From the IMG/VR virus record IMGVR_UViG_3300031707_000003, positions 47,678 to 111,677 of that record: 64,000 bases of DNA. One strand, written 5' to 3'. Both the position numbers and the translations under genes were made by a program. The notes beneath the pieces were generated by a model. That model was given only the letters and a program-made list of their open reading frames with translations, ran no database searches and had not been told where the DNA came from. The stretch comes from a virus. Below, in pieces: positions 10,131 through 19,269 of the stretch; positions within the stretch are counted from its first letter, which is position 1; each line of letters starts with the position of its first letter.

Positions 10131-11120
10131 ATGGCGTTCACATTTGACACCAACAGCATTCCGGCAACCGGCGCAGTATGCCTCTTCAAGCTGCGCACGG
10201 CTCTCGTGACGGCGGGCTGGACGCAGGTGGACAGCGGCGACGGTCTTGCCCTTCACAGTGCAGGGGCGGTCACGAGCGGCGCATCCGGTGCAAGCGGGCT
10301 GGGCAACAGTACCGCCTGGTTCGTCGTCCGCGACCCAAACAGTGTTCGCTCATTCTGCTGGCAGCGAGGCTCCACCAACCTCGTCTGGCGGACGAAGTAT
10401 TCTGCTAGCGCGGGGTTCACGGGAGGCTCTCCGACCGCGACGCAGGTTCCGAGCGCCACAGACGAGGTCGTGCTCAACGGAGGCGGCACCGACGCGGCGC
10501 CGACGTTCCAGACCCTCTTCGGAACGGACGGGACCCTTCGCTTCAACTGTGTCGCCGGAGACACGACCGTGGGCTACGCGTTCTACTGGGACGCCTTCAC
10601 CTCGGGGCTTCCGAGCGGGACGCACTACGGGATGCACCTGGAGGTCATGGCCGCAGGCTCCTTCCCGGCCGCCGACACAGACCCGGCCGTCGTCTACCTG
10701 GTCGCCCAGGGGAACGGAGGCGCTGGTACCACCGCGCCCTGGGGCTTCGACCTCATCCTGAACGAGTATGCCCGCGCGTTCCTGAGCAACACCCATACGA
10801 CTGGGAACTGGGTGCAGGTCGTGGCCATGCCGTACATGGACAGGAGCCTCAACGCGTACAAGATCCCCGCCATCTCGGCGGGCGACGGGGTCGCCCCGAA
10901 CCCGTTCTCGGCAAAGGATGACGGGTTCCCCATCCCCTGGGCTCGTACGGTCGGGAAGTCCGCGCCGATCGGGTGGAAGGGCTTTGGCAGCTTCCTCAGG
11001 TGGTCAGGCACGAACCGCACCAACTACGACACGATCAGCAACACGGGAGTGAACTCCCGCGACAAAATCTGGATGAACGGCGTGCTTCTTCCGTGGGACG
11101 GCAGCGTCCCGCTGACCTGA
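10131..11120 (+). CDS. Putative tail fibre / appendage protein
   Basis: A 329-residue protein with a good ribosome binding site (aaaaggaag) before the ATG. It begins with a short N-terminal segment (MAFTFDTNSIPATG) and continues as Gly/Ser/Thr- and aromatic-rich beta sequence, a composition typical of fibre proteins and their adaptor proteins. No enzyme motif is visible. It lies between two other appendage genes; function is inferred from context and composition. Confidence 0.5.
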   Translation: MAFTFDTNSIPATGAVCLFKLRTALVTAGWTQVDSGDGLALHSAGAVTSGASGASGLGNSTAWFVVRDPNSVRSFCWQRGSTNLVWRTKYSASAGFTGGSPTATQVPSATDEVVLNGGGTDAAPTFQTLFGTDGTLRFNCVAGDTTVGYAFYWDAFTSGLPSGTHYGMHLEVMAAGSFPAADTDPAVVYLVAQGNGGAGTTAPWGFDLILNEYARAFLSNTHTTGNWVQVVAMPYMDRSLNAYKIPAISAGDGVAPNPFSAKDDGFPIPWARTVGKSAPIGWKGFGSFLRWSGTNRTNYDTISNTGVNSRDKIWMNGVLLPWDGSVPLT

Positions 11121-11128
11121 GCTAACCC

Positions 11129-11452
11129 ATGGCTGACTTCGACGGAGAACTGCTTACCGCCCCCAATCTCCTTGAGGGGAACCAGGATGTCGACGGCGAT
11201 CTGCGCACAGCTCCGAGCCTCATTGAAGGTAACCAAGATACCGGTGGGGAGATATTCTCATCAGGCGGGGGTGCTCCTGTTCTCCACTTCAAGCTCAGGG
11301 CGCGTGATTCCGCGTGCATCATCACCAACCCCAACAGGTACGTCGAGTGGACGACCACCTCGACCCCGCTCACAGTGGCTAGCTACATAGGGGCACTTCC
11401 GTGTGGAGGACCGCTGGTCGAGCTGACTGTCTTGAGCATCCTCACGTCCTGA
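11129..11452 (+). CDS. Small appendage protein with tandem 17-residue repeat
   Basis: A 107-residue protein starting eight bases after the upstream stop. The N-terminus carries two tandem copies of a 17-residue unit, GELLTAPNLLEGNQDVD and GDLRTAPSLIEGNQDTG, which differ at DNA level mainly in silent positions. The C-terminal 55 residues are beta-rich (YVEWTTTSTPLTVASYIGAL). No family is recognised. A hairpin overlaps its 3' end. Confidence 0.5.
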   Translation: MADFDGELLTAPNLLEGNQDVDGDLRTAPSLIEGNQDTGGEIFSSGGGAPVLHFKLRARDSACIITNPNRYVEWTTTSTPLTVASYIGALPCGGPLVELTVLSILTS

Positions 11453-11471
11453 GCACCTAAGCGTGAGTTTT
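11441..11471 (+). terminator. Possible weak terminator after repeat protein
   Basis: Stem ctcacg / cgtgag with a 15-base loop followed by tttt, overlapping the stop of the small repeat protein. Six pairs only, so weak. Confidence 0.3.
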
Positions 11472-11501
11472 CCTATCAGATGCAGATGAGGAACAGAGCG
11501 G

Positions 11502-14500
11502 ATGGCGGTCATTATTCGAGGCGGTACTTACGGCACTGGAACGTACGGAACAACTCCGTTCGGTTCTCGCGCGTTTGACAGCCCCGGCCCTACCCTCGTT
11601 TCGAGCATCCCGGTCAACGGGGCTGGTGCCGTTGTGGTCGGGGCCCCGATCACGATCAACATCACTTCACCTGTCGAACTGGATCCCTGGTCCCTTTCCG
11701 TCACGGTACAGGGTCAGCAGGCTGTCGTAGGCGGTGACTTCGTTCCAGGGGGGGCCTTCGACGGCACGATCATCTTCGACGGCCCCGACCTACAAATTCT
11801 GATTGCCACGCATCCTGCCTTCCTGACAGGGGCGGTCGCCGTGGACACGCAGGTCACGGACCTCGCTGGAATTACGAACACGCTGTCGTTCGTGTTCATG
11901 ACCTCGTTCTTCGAGACCGTGGCCGTCTCCGAAATCGTGGCCGTCACACACGCAACGGCAGTTGCACTCAACGAGTCTGTCCCGGTTTTGGAGGGACTAG
12001 CCGTTAGCCTCGGGACAGCCGTTAGCCTTGCTGAGACCGTGCCGCTCACCGAGGTCGTCTCGGCAGGCACACTGATCATCGTTTCGTCCGAAGACACTCT
12101 CTCCGTTACCCTTCCCCTCGAAGTCTTGGTGGACGGGGTTGTCGACTTCTCTAATTACACGATCGCCCCCCTTCTCGCTTCGGATGACCCACCTGGCAAT
12201 AGCGCTTTCCCTGTTTCTATCCGGGAGATCACCCCCCTTCAGGCATTCGAACAGTCGGGGAGTGCTGCGACTGTCAATTCGTCGTTCGTTCTCACAATCG
12301 CCGATGGCACCTTCCTCCCTGGCAACGTCGGCGACTACCTCTTCTTGAGCAGCCCGCTCAACACGACGCCTTTCTTGCAGATCACTGCCATCTTGGGTCC
12401 CACTCAAGTCCAGGTCAACAAGCCGCTCATCATTACGGATCCCCAAAATGGCAGCATCCCCTGGACCTTGAAGTCCAGCGTGCAGGGGATGCTCGTCAAG
12501 ATCACCAAGCCAACGAACGGCGGTATCTATCGGTTCGCGGTTCGCAATCTCCGCTTGGCGCACCAATCGAACGCGATCTTCAACATCCGGGACTTCTTCG
12601 TCGCAGTTTCGTCGAAGCCTCAAGTTGAAGGTGTTGTGGTCCAAGATGACGGCCAGATCACCGTCCACTTCTCGGATTTGATGCTCTCCGACGGTGCGCT
12701 GACGGACCCACGCGAGTACTCGATCACGGGTCCCACCACGGTGCAGATCGTATCGGCAGCATCATCCGGGGTCAGTCCCGACGGAACCACCGAAATCCTT
12801 CTGACGACAACCGGCCTTGGGCCAGGGTCCTACCAGCTCACCGTGAATGCTACGGGTACCCCGCACGACGCTGCGGGCAACCCGATCGACCCCACGTTCA
12901 ATCAGACCGTGTTCCTGGGCGCCTCCCCCATCTCTTCGCGCAGCATCTACACGGATAAGGGGCCCATCGTCAAACCCCCTCTCATCTTGCTGTCCGGGGC
13001 GACCGCGACCATCAACGACGCCATCACCGTCACGTTGCCAACCGCATCCCTTACCGGGACCATGGTGGGGCTTCAGCTCGTGCTCACGGGCTCTTCGACG
13101 AACGGTGGGACCTTCCTCATCAAAGCCGTTCTTTCCCCGACCAAGGCTAGGGTCATCGCCAGCTTCCACCTGCCGGATCCCTCCAACGGGACCATCAGTT
13201 GGAAGGTTGTGGCCCCACGCGACGGGGAGATTGCGGACGACCCTACCGATGTCGTTGTGCGTATCAACGGTGTTCCAGTGGCCGCCCAGGCCGTCGCAGG
13301 CCTCCTCGGTCAGATCGTCATGTCGACGCCGCCGGTCCACGGGTCCGAGGTCAGAGTCGATTACAACTGGGTCTGCAATCCGGTCGTTGACTTCCGGCGG
13401 ATGAACTCGAAGGAGTTTCGGTTCAACAACTGGAACCGGGACAACGGGAGACCGAACGACACAAGCCGACACAAGTATCGGTTCAACAACACGCTCGTCA
13501 AACCGAGTTCGTTCGTCCCGCTCGACATGCGGGCTCTCCTTGACCAGCCTCTCCTCCGCGACCTGAAGTACAGGGCCTATGAGCGGGCGTACACGCCGAC
13601 CCTCAACGACCCCAATCTTCTGCTCTTCAACTCCCCCACCAACCACATCGCCTTCCCTCCTCTATCTCGTCCGACCGACGCCGTTTTCATCAACTACCAG
13701 GCGACGGTCCTACCTGAACTCGAACCCACGAACCCTTGGGTTCGCTATGGAACAGGTTCGGCAACGATCAACATCGACGAACTGATCGTCCAAGACACGT
13801 CCACGGGGCCATTCCCTACTGGCAACCCGATCTTCTGGACACGGCCGATCGACCTCACCTTCCCGCATGTCTTCGCTGCCGCATGGCGTATGACGCTCAA
13901 CGCGGCTCCGCTCACCGAAGGGGTCTTTACGGGAGTCGCTGCGGGCTACTCGACCGATCAGAAGGCTATCGTTGTAGGTTACATTGTCGATGCTGGGGTC
14001 AAGAAGATCGGCTTCCTAAAGGCCGGCTCCGGTAATGATCCGAGCACCTTGGCGGCCTGGGGTGGTGGTCTGGATGGCTTGGGGAATCCGACGGGACTCC
14101 CTGCGGCCCTCGATTGGTCGACGCTCCATAGCTACCGCATTTCCCGAGATAGGGATGGCAACGTTAGGGTCTTCCTCGACGGGAGTGTTGTCGAGATTCT
14201 TCGCATGACCGAAGCGGAGCTTCCCTTCCTAGCGGAGCTGAATGATCCGTTCAATGCGTTGGAGGGAGTCTTCTTCGGATCTCTCTCTCGTCCTGCGACG
14301 AGTACGTCGACGTGGAACTTCATGCGGTACGCGATCCTACCGCTGAACCCCTTCCAGTCTTCGCCATCTGTCTTCGTGTCGTACGAGGGGACCACTCCCC
14401 CTGAAGTCGCTTCGGACCCGTGGACCCCCGTAGGCTTCCACGGCACCGAGACCATCATCTCGAACGACTTCCTCCTCCTCGATTCGACAAGTGCGACGGA

Positions 14501-16820
14501 CTTGCCCACGGAGGGCCTCGCCGGCCTCATCAGCGGGGACTTTAAGGGCTTCGCACGCATCGAGCCGCTTCTTCAAATCGCTGCCGATGTCGTTCTCGAC
14601 GTGAACGTTACGCTCCGAACATTCACCCACGGCATCACTCCAAATGCCGTCATGGCAGCCGTGGATGACGGGGAGCTGCTCCTTCAACTCTGCTTCTTCC
14701 CCGACCAAGCGGCCCCCAAGGTCAGTTACGGTGGTCGGTCTCTCCCCGAGGCGTTCTCACCCTATGTGTGGACCCGCCTCGGTGGCGTGGTCCCCACCAT
14801 GCTTGGGCAGTATCTTCATGTCGAAGATGCGACCACGCTCGACGGGCTCGTCTACTTCATCGACGACAACAACACGCCGGCCTCGCCCAATCGCGTCGCA
14901 GCTTCGAGCAACGACTACATCCTGGAGTTCCGGGTCCAGGTCGTGTCGCATATGCCAGACGTCTCTGGCTTCTCTGGAGCGACGGCCCAAATCTACGACA
15001 GCACCAAATCCATCGGGGCGTTCCTTCGGGATGTCGCTGGGACCAAGTATGTGACCCTCCACTCGGACGGGGTTCCAGTCGTTGGCGGTCAGTTCGCGTT
15101 CAACTGGGACGATGGGAAGTTCCACACTTACCGTCTCACCAAGAGCACCCTCGGCAACCTTGTCTCTCTTTCGATCGATGGGGCTCTCGTCGGCTCGGTG
15201 GCCTACAGCGTCTTTACCACGCCCCCCGTCTCCCCCATCGGAGTGACGTCGTTCGGATCCTCAACGCCGGCCAGCATGCAGGCGAAGTCGATCACGAATT
15301 GGGCCTACTGCAACGGTTGGCGTGTACTCCCGTCTCTCAAGCACTTCGTGGGCATCTGGAAGGGTTTCGACTCAACTTCCCTCACTGGGTACCACCTCCC
15401 GCTCAAGGTCCAAGGGCGCGGAGCTTCGGTGGCCGGTAACGGCCTCGGGGATGTCACCGTCAACTTCGTGACCTCGGGCGTGGCCATCGGTGACAAGCTC
15501 ATCGTTGACGTTGGGCCAAACAAGGGCGTGTACACAGTTGCTTCGGTGGCAGCCACAACGCTCACGGTCTCAACAGTCTTTCCAGTGGCCCCCTCGGTTG
15601 TCGACTACCGCATCGCTGCTGAAACGGATTGGACTCTCCCTCACCGCTACCGCATCGTGCGGGACCCTGGCGGCGGGGTGTCTCTCTTCCTCGATACCAA
15701 CCCAACACCCCTCGTTCGGCTGGGGTACAACGGCGTCGACCTACCTTCGAGCCTCGTAGGGACCCCGCGCGTGATCGCAGGCGGGCTCCCGTCGATCGTT
15801 TGGGGGGCTTTCGATCCGACGAATCTATCGCAGACCTCGTGGGACTTCGTACGCTACGGGATCACGCGATCGGTTTCGGAGCAGGGTATCGTCCCCCACC
15901 ACCAAGTGCTGAACCAGCGGAACGTGATGCAGAGCTACGAGCATCACACCACAAACATCCCGCACCCCCACACGGACTTCTGGAGTGAGTCGGAAGGCAT
16001 CTCGCCGCAGACAGACCCGGACTTCCTCAGGAACACGGGGCTCACGGCATACACGCTCCTGAACGAAGGGACGCCACTCGTTCCGTTGACCCAGACCTAT
16101 GAGGTCCGCCGGCCGACCCCCGTGTATGTATCTGCGTCGTCGTTCAACAACCCCGAGGATCTCCTGAACGATCAGAGCTTCTTGCTGAACACATCCGAAC
16201 GGTTCATCAAGCTCCTCGTCCCAGACGATGTCCTCTACAATTGCCTCCAGGTCATCGAGCGGGACACCGGCGAGACGAGCCTCATCGCACCCTTCGATGA
16301 TGAGTGCGAACCTCACGACATGTTCGGGACACTCTCGTTCCAGAACACTGTCTGCCTCACTTACGAGGGGAACGTCCTTCCTGAGAACGACACGGCAGCA
16401 CCGACGCCATGGGCTCGGGTGGACGACAATCCTGCCCATGCCTTCTCCTCGGCGTTTGCTGGCATTCTGACGTACGGGACCGATGGGATCGGGACCAAGA
16501 CGATCTACCGCAACGTCACCCCCTTGCCTGACCAAATCTCACTCCAGACGGAAGTGAAGTTCAAGATCAAGCTCTTGAGTGATGCGTCAGGTGGGCTCGG
16601 GGATACCCAAGTCCGCTTTGGTTGGTCGTCGCCAGGGATGACGATGGCACTCGCCTTCGTTACCGTGCCCTCGGGGCAGCGCTACGTGCTCATCGTGGAT
16701 CTCAACAACCAGACCGTGGTAGGTGGGATCCTCTTCGACTTCAATGACGGCTTGTTCCACACGTACCGTCTTGTACGCGACGTCCTAACTGCCTCCGTCC
16801 AAGTCTTCATCGACACCTAA
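11502..16820 (+). CDS. Giant tail appendage protein with Ig-like and LamG-like repeats
   Basis: A 1772-residue protein. It opens with a Gly/Tyr motif (GGTYGTGTYGTTPFG), then a Big_5-like Ig module (VSSIPVNGAGAVVVGAPITI ... TQVTDLAGITNTLSF). Later there are repeated concanavalin/LamG-like modules, recognisable by the shared strand LHSYRISRDRDGNVRVFLDG, FHTYRLTKSTLGNLVSLSID, PHRYRIVRDPGGGVSLFLDT and FHTYRLVRDVLTASVQVFID, most followed by a W-x-F-x-RY closing segment. The last copy ends at the stop codon and lacks that closing part. Such modules usually bind glycans, so this is probably a host-surface-binding appendage; the binding role is inference. Confidence 0.6.
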   Translation: MAVIIRGGTYGTGTYGTTPFGSRAFDSPGPTLVSSIPVNGAGAVVVGAPITINITSPVELDPWSLSVTVQGQQAVVGGDFVPGGAFDGTIIFDGPDLQILIATHPAFLTGAVAVDTQVTDLAGITNTLSFVFMTSFFETVAVSEIVAVTHATAVALNESVPVLEGLAVSLGTAVSLAETVPLTEVVSAGTLIIVSSEDTLSVTLPLEVLVDGVVDFSNYTIAPLLASDDPPGNSAFPVSIREITPLQAFEQSGSAATVNSSFVLTIADGTFLPGNVGDYLFLSSPLNTTPFLQITAILGPTQVQVNKPLIITDPQNGSIPWTLKSSVQGMLVKITKPTNGGIYRFAVRNLRLAHQSNAIFNIRDFFVAVSSKPQVEGVVVQDDGQITVHFSDLMLSDGALTDPREYSITGPTTVQIVSAASSGVSPDGTTEILLTTTGLGPGSYQLTVNATGTPHDAAGNPIDPTFNQTVFLGASPISSRSIYTDKGPIVKPPLILLSGATATINDAITVTLPTASLTGTMVGLQLVLTGSSTNGGTFLIKAVLSPTKARVIASFHLPDPSNGTISWKVVAPRDGEIADDPTDVVVRINGVPVAAQAVAGLLGQIVMSTPPVHGSEVRVDYNWVCNPVVDFRRMNSKEFRFNNWNRDNGRPNDTSRHKYRFNNTLVKPSSFVPLDMRALLDQPLLRDLKYRAYERAYTPTLNDPNLLLFNSPTNHIAFPPLSRPTDAVFINYQATVLPELEPTNPWVRYGTGSATINIDELIVQDTSTGPFPTGNPIFWTRPIDLTFPHVFAAAWRMTLNAAPLTEGVFTGVAAGYSTDQKAIVVGYIVDAGVKKIGFLKAGSGNDPSTLAAWGGGLDGLGNPTGLPAALDWSTLHSYRISRDRDGNVRVFLDGSVVEILRMTEAELPFLAELNDPFNALEGVFFGSLSRPATSTSTWNFMRYAILPLNPFQSSPSVFVSYEGTTPPEVASDPWTPVGFHGTETIISNDFLLLDSTSATDLPTEGLAGLISGDFKGFARIEPLLQIAADVVLDVNVTLRTFTHGITPNAVMAAVDDGELLLQLCFFPDQAAPKVSYGGRSLPEAFSPYVWTRLGGVVPTMLGQYLHVEDATTLDGLVYFIDDNNTPASPNRVAASSNDYILEFRVQVVSHMPDVSGFSGATAQIYDSTKSIGAFLRDVAGTKYVTLHSDGVPVVGGQFAFNWDDGKFHTYRLTKSTLGNLVSLSIDGALVGSVAYSVFTTPPVSPIGVTSFGSSTPASMQAKSITNWAYCNGWRVLPSLKHFVGIWKGFDSTSLTGYHLPLKVQGRGASVAGNGLGDVTVNFVTSGVAIGDKLIVDVGPNKGVYTVASVAATTLTVSTVFPVAPSVVDYRIAAETDWTLPHRYRIVRDPGGGVSLFLDTNPTPLVRLGYNGVDLPSSLVGTPRVIAGGLPSIVWGAFDPTNLSQTSWDFVRYGITRSVSEQGIVPHHQVLNQRNVMQSYEHHTTNIPHPHTDFWSESEGISPQTDPDFLRNTGLTAYTLLNEGTPLVPLTQTYEVRRPTPVYVSASSFNNPEDLLNDQSFLLNTSERFIKLLVPDDVLYNCLQVIERDTGETSLIAPFDDECEPHDMFGTLSFQNTVCLTYEGNVLPENDTAAPTPWARVDDNPAHAFSSAFAGILTYGTDGIGTKTIYRNVTPLPDQISLQTEVKFKIKLLSDASGGLGDTQVRFGWSSPGMTMALAFVTVPSGQRYVLIVDLNNQTVVGGILFDFNDGLFHTYRLVRDVLTASVQVFIDT

Positions 16821-16823
16821 CCG

Positions 16824-18557
16824 ATGCCCCTCATTGCCATCAGCGCCTCTATCATTGCTGACTCGTCGATCGCGGCGGGGGCAACACTTCCCCGTCCCGG
16901 TTACGGCACTGGGTCGTACGGCGGTGGCCCCTACGGCAGCATCCTGGGTACGGCACTCGATGCGTCTATCGGAGCCGATTCGGTATTTTCCGCGACGCTG
17001 ATCAACAAGATCCAGATCGCCGCATCCCTGATCGCCAATTCGGCCTTCGCAGGGGTGAATGCTTCGATCGTCCAGGACGCTTCGGCCATCCTTGGAGACT
17101 CCACATGTGATGGCTATCTAAGTGGCGGCACTCCGGTCACGGTTCAGCGGTCCGGCAATTTTGGGACCGGGGATTTGGGTATTGGCCCGTACGGAGGGGC
17201 ATCACCTCTTCTCCAGGTCGAAGGGGCAACATCGCTCAGTCTGACCTCCGTTAGCGTTGCGTTCACTGACCTCCTTGATTTTACGTTCTTGCCCGCTTTG
17301 GTGCCGGGTAACTACTCCATCTCACCCCCTTTGACGATTTTGGGGGTCGTCCCACAAAGCGCGAAGTCCGTCATCCTCCTGACGACGACGCAAGCCAACA
17401 TCTCGTACACGGTCACGGTTCAAGCGGCGAAGAGCCTGAGTCTCAATTTCCTCGACCTGACTCACAACCAAGCGACCTTCACGGGTTCGCTACAGAGCCC
17501 GACCTTTTTCGGGGTTGCTACGGGACCAACACGTGTCCGCGCTGTCTTTGCCCAACCCATGTTGTTGGATGTGAATCTGACGAACCCTGCAAATTACACG
17601 GTGCAGGACATCGACGGCACCAATCTCCCTGTACTCTCCGCAACGTCGGAGCAGGCGACAAATCCTACTTCTGTTCTGCTCACGCTTGGCGTGGCCCTCA
17701 CCACCCAGACCTTCTACGATCTCACTCTTGCGGCAAGCATCCAGACGAACGGTGGGCAGTCGGTTGAACCCCCCACGTCTGTGTTCCAGTGGGTCTCCTC
17801 ACTGGGTCAGGTATCGATTCCGGAGGGCGCCTTTTCGGGGGAAGTCCTAAACGGCCTTTTTGGTATCCACAACGGCCTGGTCTTTTTCTCTCCGGCTCTG
17901 GTCAACTCGGCGGCCAATTCGATCATCCAGGTCGATGAGGTTGATGTCTGCACCAAGGCTTACGACGAGTACCACTTCCCCCAACCGGTCGACCCGCCGC
18001 CATTTTTCACACACGGGGGAGGGCTCTACCCGACCCCTCCGTCGTTCCTCAACTCTCCGTCGGTTCTATGGGTAGACTTTCCCCTGCTCTTCGAGGCGAA
18101 GCTCGAACTTGGGTTCCACCCGAACGACATCATGCCTCAGGCGGTCGATGGGGCGGTCTCCGTGACCTTCCAGGAGCCCTGGACTCCAAGTCGAGTCGCA
18201 CTGCTCAACAACACGGCCTGGTACCTCTTCAATAACACGGGGTTGACGGTCCCTCCGACCTTCATCACGGCGGATAACCTGACTCCCATCCCGCCGGGGC
18301 CGACAAGCATCCTGATTCTGCACGCACCGATGGACGGCGGTTCTAGCTTTGCGGGTACGCCTACAGCCGCATGGGCGGGAGCGGCTCAGTTCCAGGCCAA
18401 CTCGACCATGATCGGGGTACCTATCCCCGATGTTCCCATCCTCACGGGGCCCGTAGGGAACGCCAACGTCACAGCCGCAGCAACGGTGACGTACCATCCG
18501 ACCCTTCCCATGCTGGCGGATTCGTTCGTCTCGGCGACCCTCTCCAAGTTCCCGTAG
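16824..18557 (+). CDS. Tail appendage protein with Gly/Tyr motifs and Ig-like modules
   Basis: A 577-residue beta-rich protein beginning three bases after the giant LamG-like protein. It carries two Gly/Tyr motifs, RPGYGTGSYGGGPYG near residue 25 and NFGTGDLGIGPYGG near residue 112, related to the motif opening the upstream protein. Residues about 135-320 contain two Ig-like modules with the pattern VRAVFAQPMLLDVNLTNPAN ... YTVQDIDG, matching the VTVHFSDLMLSD... arrangement in the upstream protein. Probably part of the same appendage. Confidence 0.5.
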   Translation: MPLIAISASIIADSSIAAGATLPRPGYGTGSYGGGPYGSILGTALDASIGADSVFSATLINKIQIAASLIANSAFAGVNASIVQDASAILGDSTCDGYLSGGTPVTVQRSGNFGTGDLGIGPYGGASPLLQVEGATSLSLTSVSVAFTDLLDFTFLPALVPGNYSISPPLTILGVVPQSAKSVILLTTTQANISYTVTVQAAKSLSLNFLDLTHNQATFTGSLQSPTFFGVATGPTRVRAVFAQPMLLDVNLTNPANYTVQDIDGTNLPVLSATSEQATNPTSVLLTLGVALTTQTFYDLTLAASIQTNGGQSVEPPTSVFQWVSSLGQVSIPEGAFSGEVLNGLFGIHNGLVFFSPALVNSAANSIIQVDEVDVCTKAYDEYHFPQPVDPPPFFTHGGGLYPTPPSFLNSPSVLWVDFPLLFEAKLELGFHPNDIMPQAVDGAVSVTFQEPWTPSRVALLNNTAWYLFNNTGLTVPPTFITADNLTPIPPGPTSILILHAPMDGGSSFAGTPTAAWAGAAQFQANSTMIGVPIPDVPILTGPVGNANVTAAATVTYHPTLPMLADSFVSATLSKFP

Positions 18558-18608
18558 AAAGCTCTTATGCGGGCACTCCGATGACTCACACGCGTCGTAT
18601 CGGAGGAA

Positions 18609-19262
18609 ATGAAGATGAAGAGTCGCGAGGCCTTGCCCCGCCCCGTAGACGTACCGCCCGCGTTCGTGATGCGGCCGGTCCACCACGAGGACTTCAGCCG
18701 CTACTATATCCGTGGCGACGTTTTCATCGAGGTGCGGGACGGTTCGACTGGAGCGCTTCAGGAGAAGCGTGAACTCCTCAACCTTGTGGTTCTTGACGCG
18801 TCGATTTTGATCGCGCGGCTCATGAAGAACAACCAGGAGCCTCCGCACGGGATTTTTGCCCTCGCGGTTGGCACCGGAGACGTCGGCTGGAACCCGATGA
18901 GTCCGCCTGCCCCCACGAATACGCAGCGTGCGCTCTACTCCGAGTTGGCTCGCAAGACGTTCGCCAACACTCAGTTCATCGACACCGGGGGTGTCCCCAC
19001 GGCGATCCCCACGCGCGTCGTCGACTTCACGACGACCTATGCGGAAGCTGAGGCGGTTGGTCCGCTCGTCGAGATGGGCCTCATTGGAGGCAACGTCAAC
19101 TCGAACCTGTCGATCCGCAATCCTGTCCTACCGCCCAACGGCCCGTACAACGCGACCGTTGACCTCACCACGAAGGATACGTTGGTGAATTACTTGACGT
19201 TTCCTGTCATCAACAAGCCTCCTACGAGCACGCTGACCATCGTGTGGCGGCTGACCTTCTGA
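18609..19262 (+). CDS. Putative tail appendage protein
   Basis: A 217-residue protein with a Shine-Dalgarno ggagg three bases before the first ATG and nine before a second ATG at 18615, so translation may start at the second (215 residues). The central segment ALAVGTGDVGWNP...LYSELAR and the closing strand LTIVWRLTF mirror the layout of the protein encoded at 8342-8860. Beta-rich, no enzyme motifs. It immediately precedes the first of two large paralogous structural proteins and is separated from it by seven bases. Confidence 0.5.
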   Translation: MKMKSREALPRPVDVPPAFVMRPVHHEDFSRYYIRGDVFIEVRDGSTGALQEKRELLNLVVLDASILIARLMKNNQEPPHGIFALAVGTGDVGWNPMSPPAPTNTQRALYSELARKTFANTQFIDTGGVPTAIPTRVVDFTTTYAEAEAVGPLVEMGLIGGNVNSNLSIRNPVLPPNGPYNATVDLTTKDTLVNYLTFPVINKPPTSTLTIVWRLTF

Positions 19263-19269
19263 GGGACGC

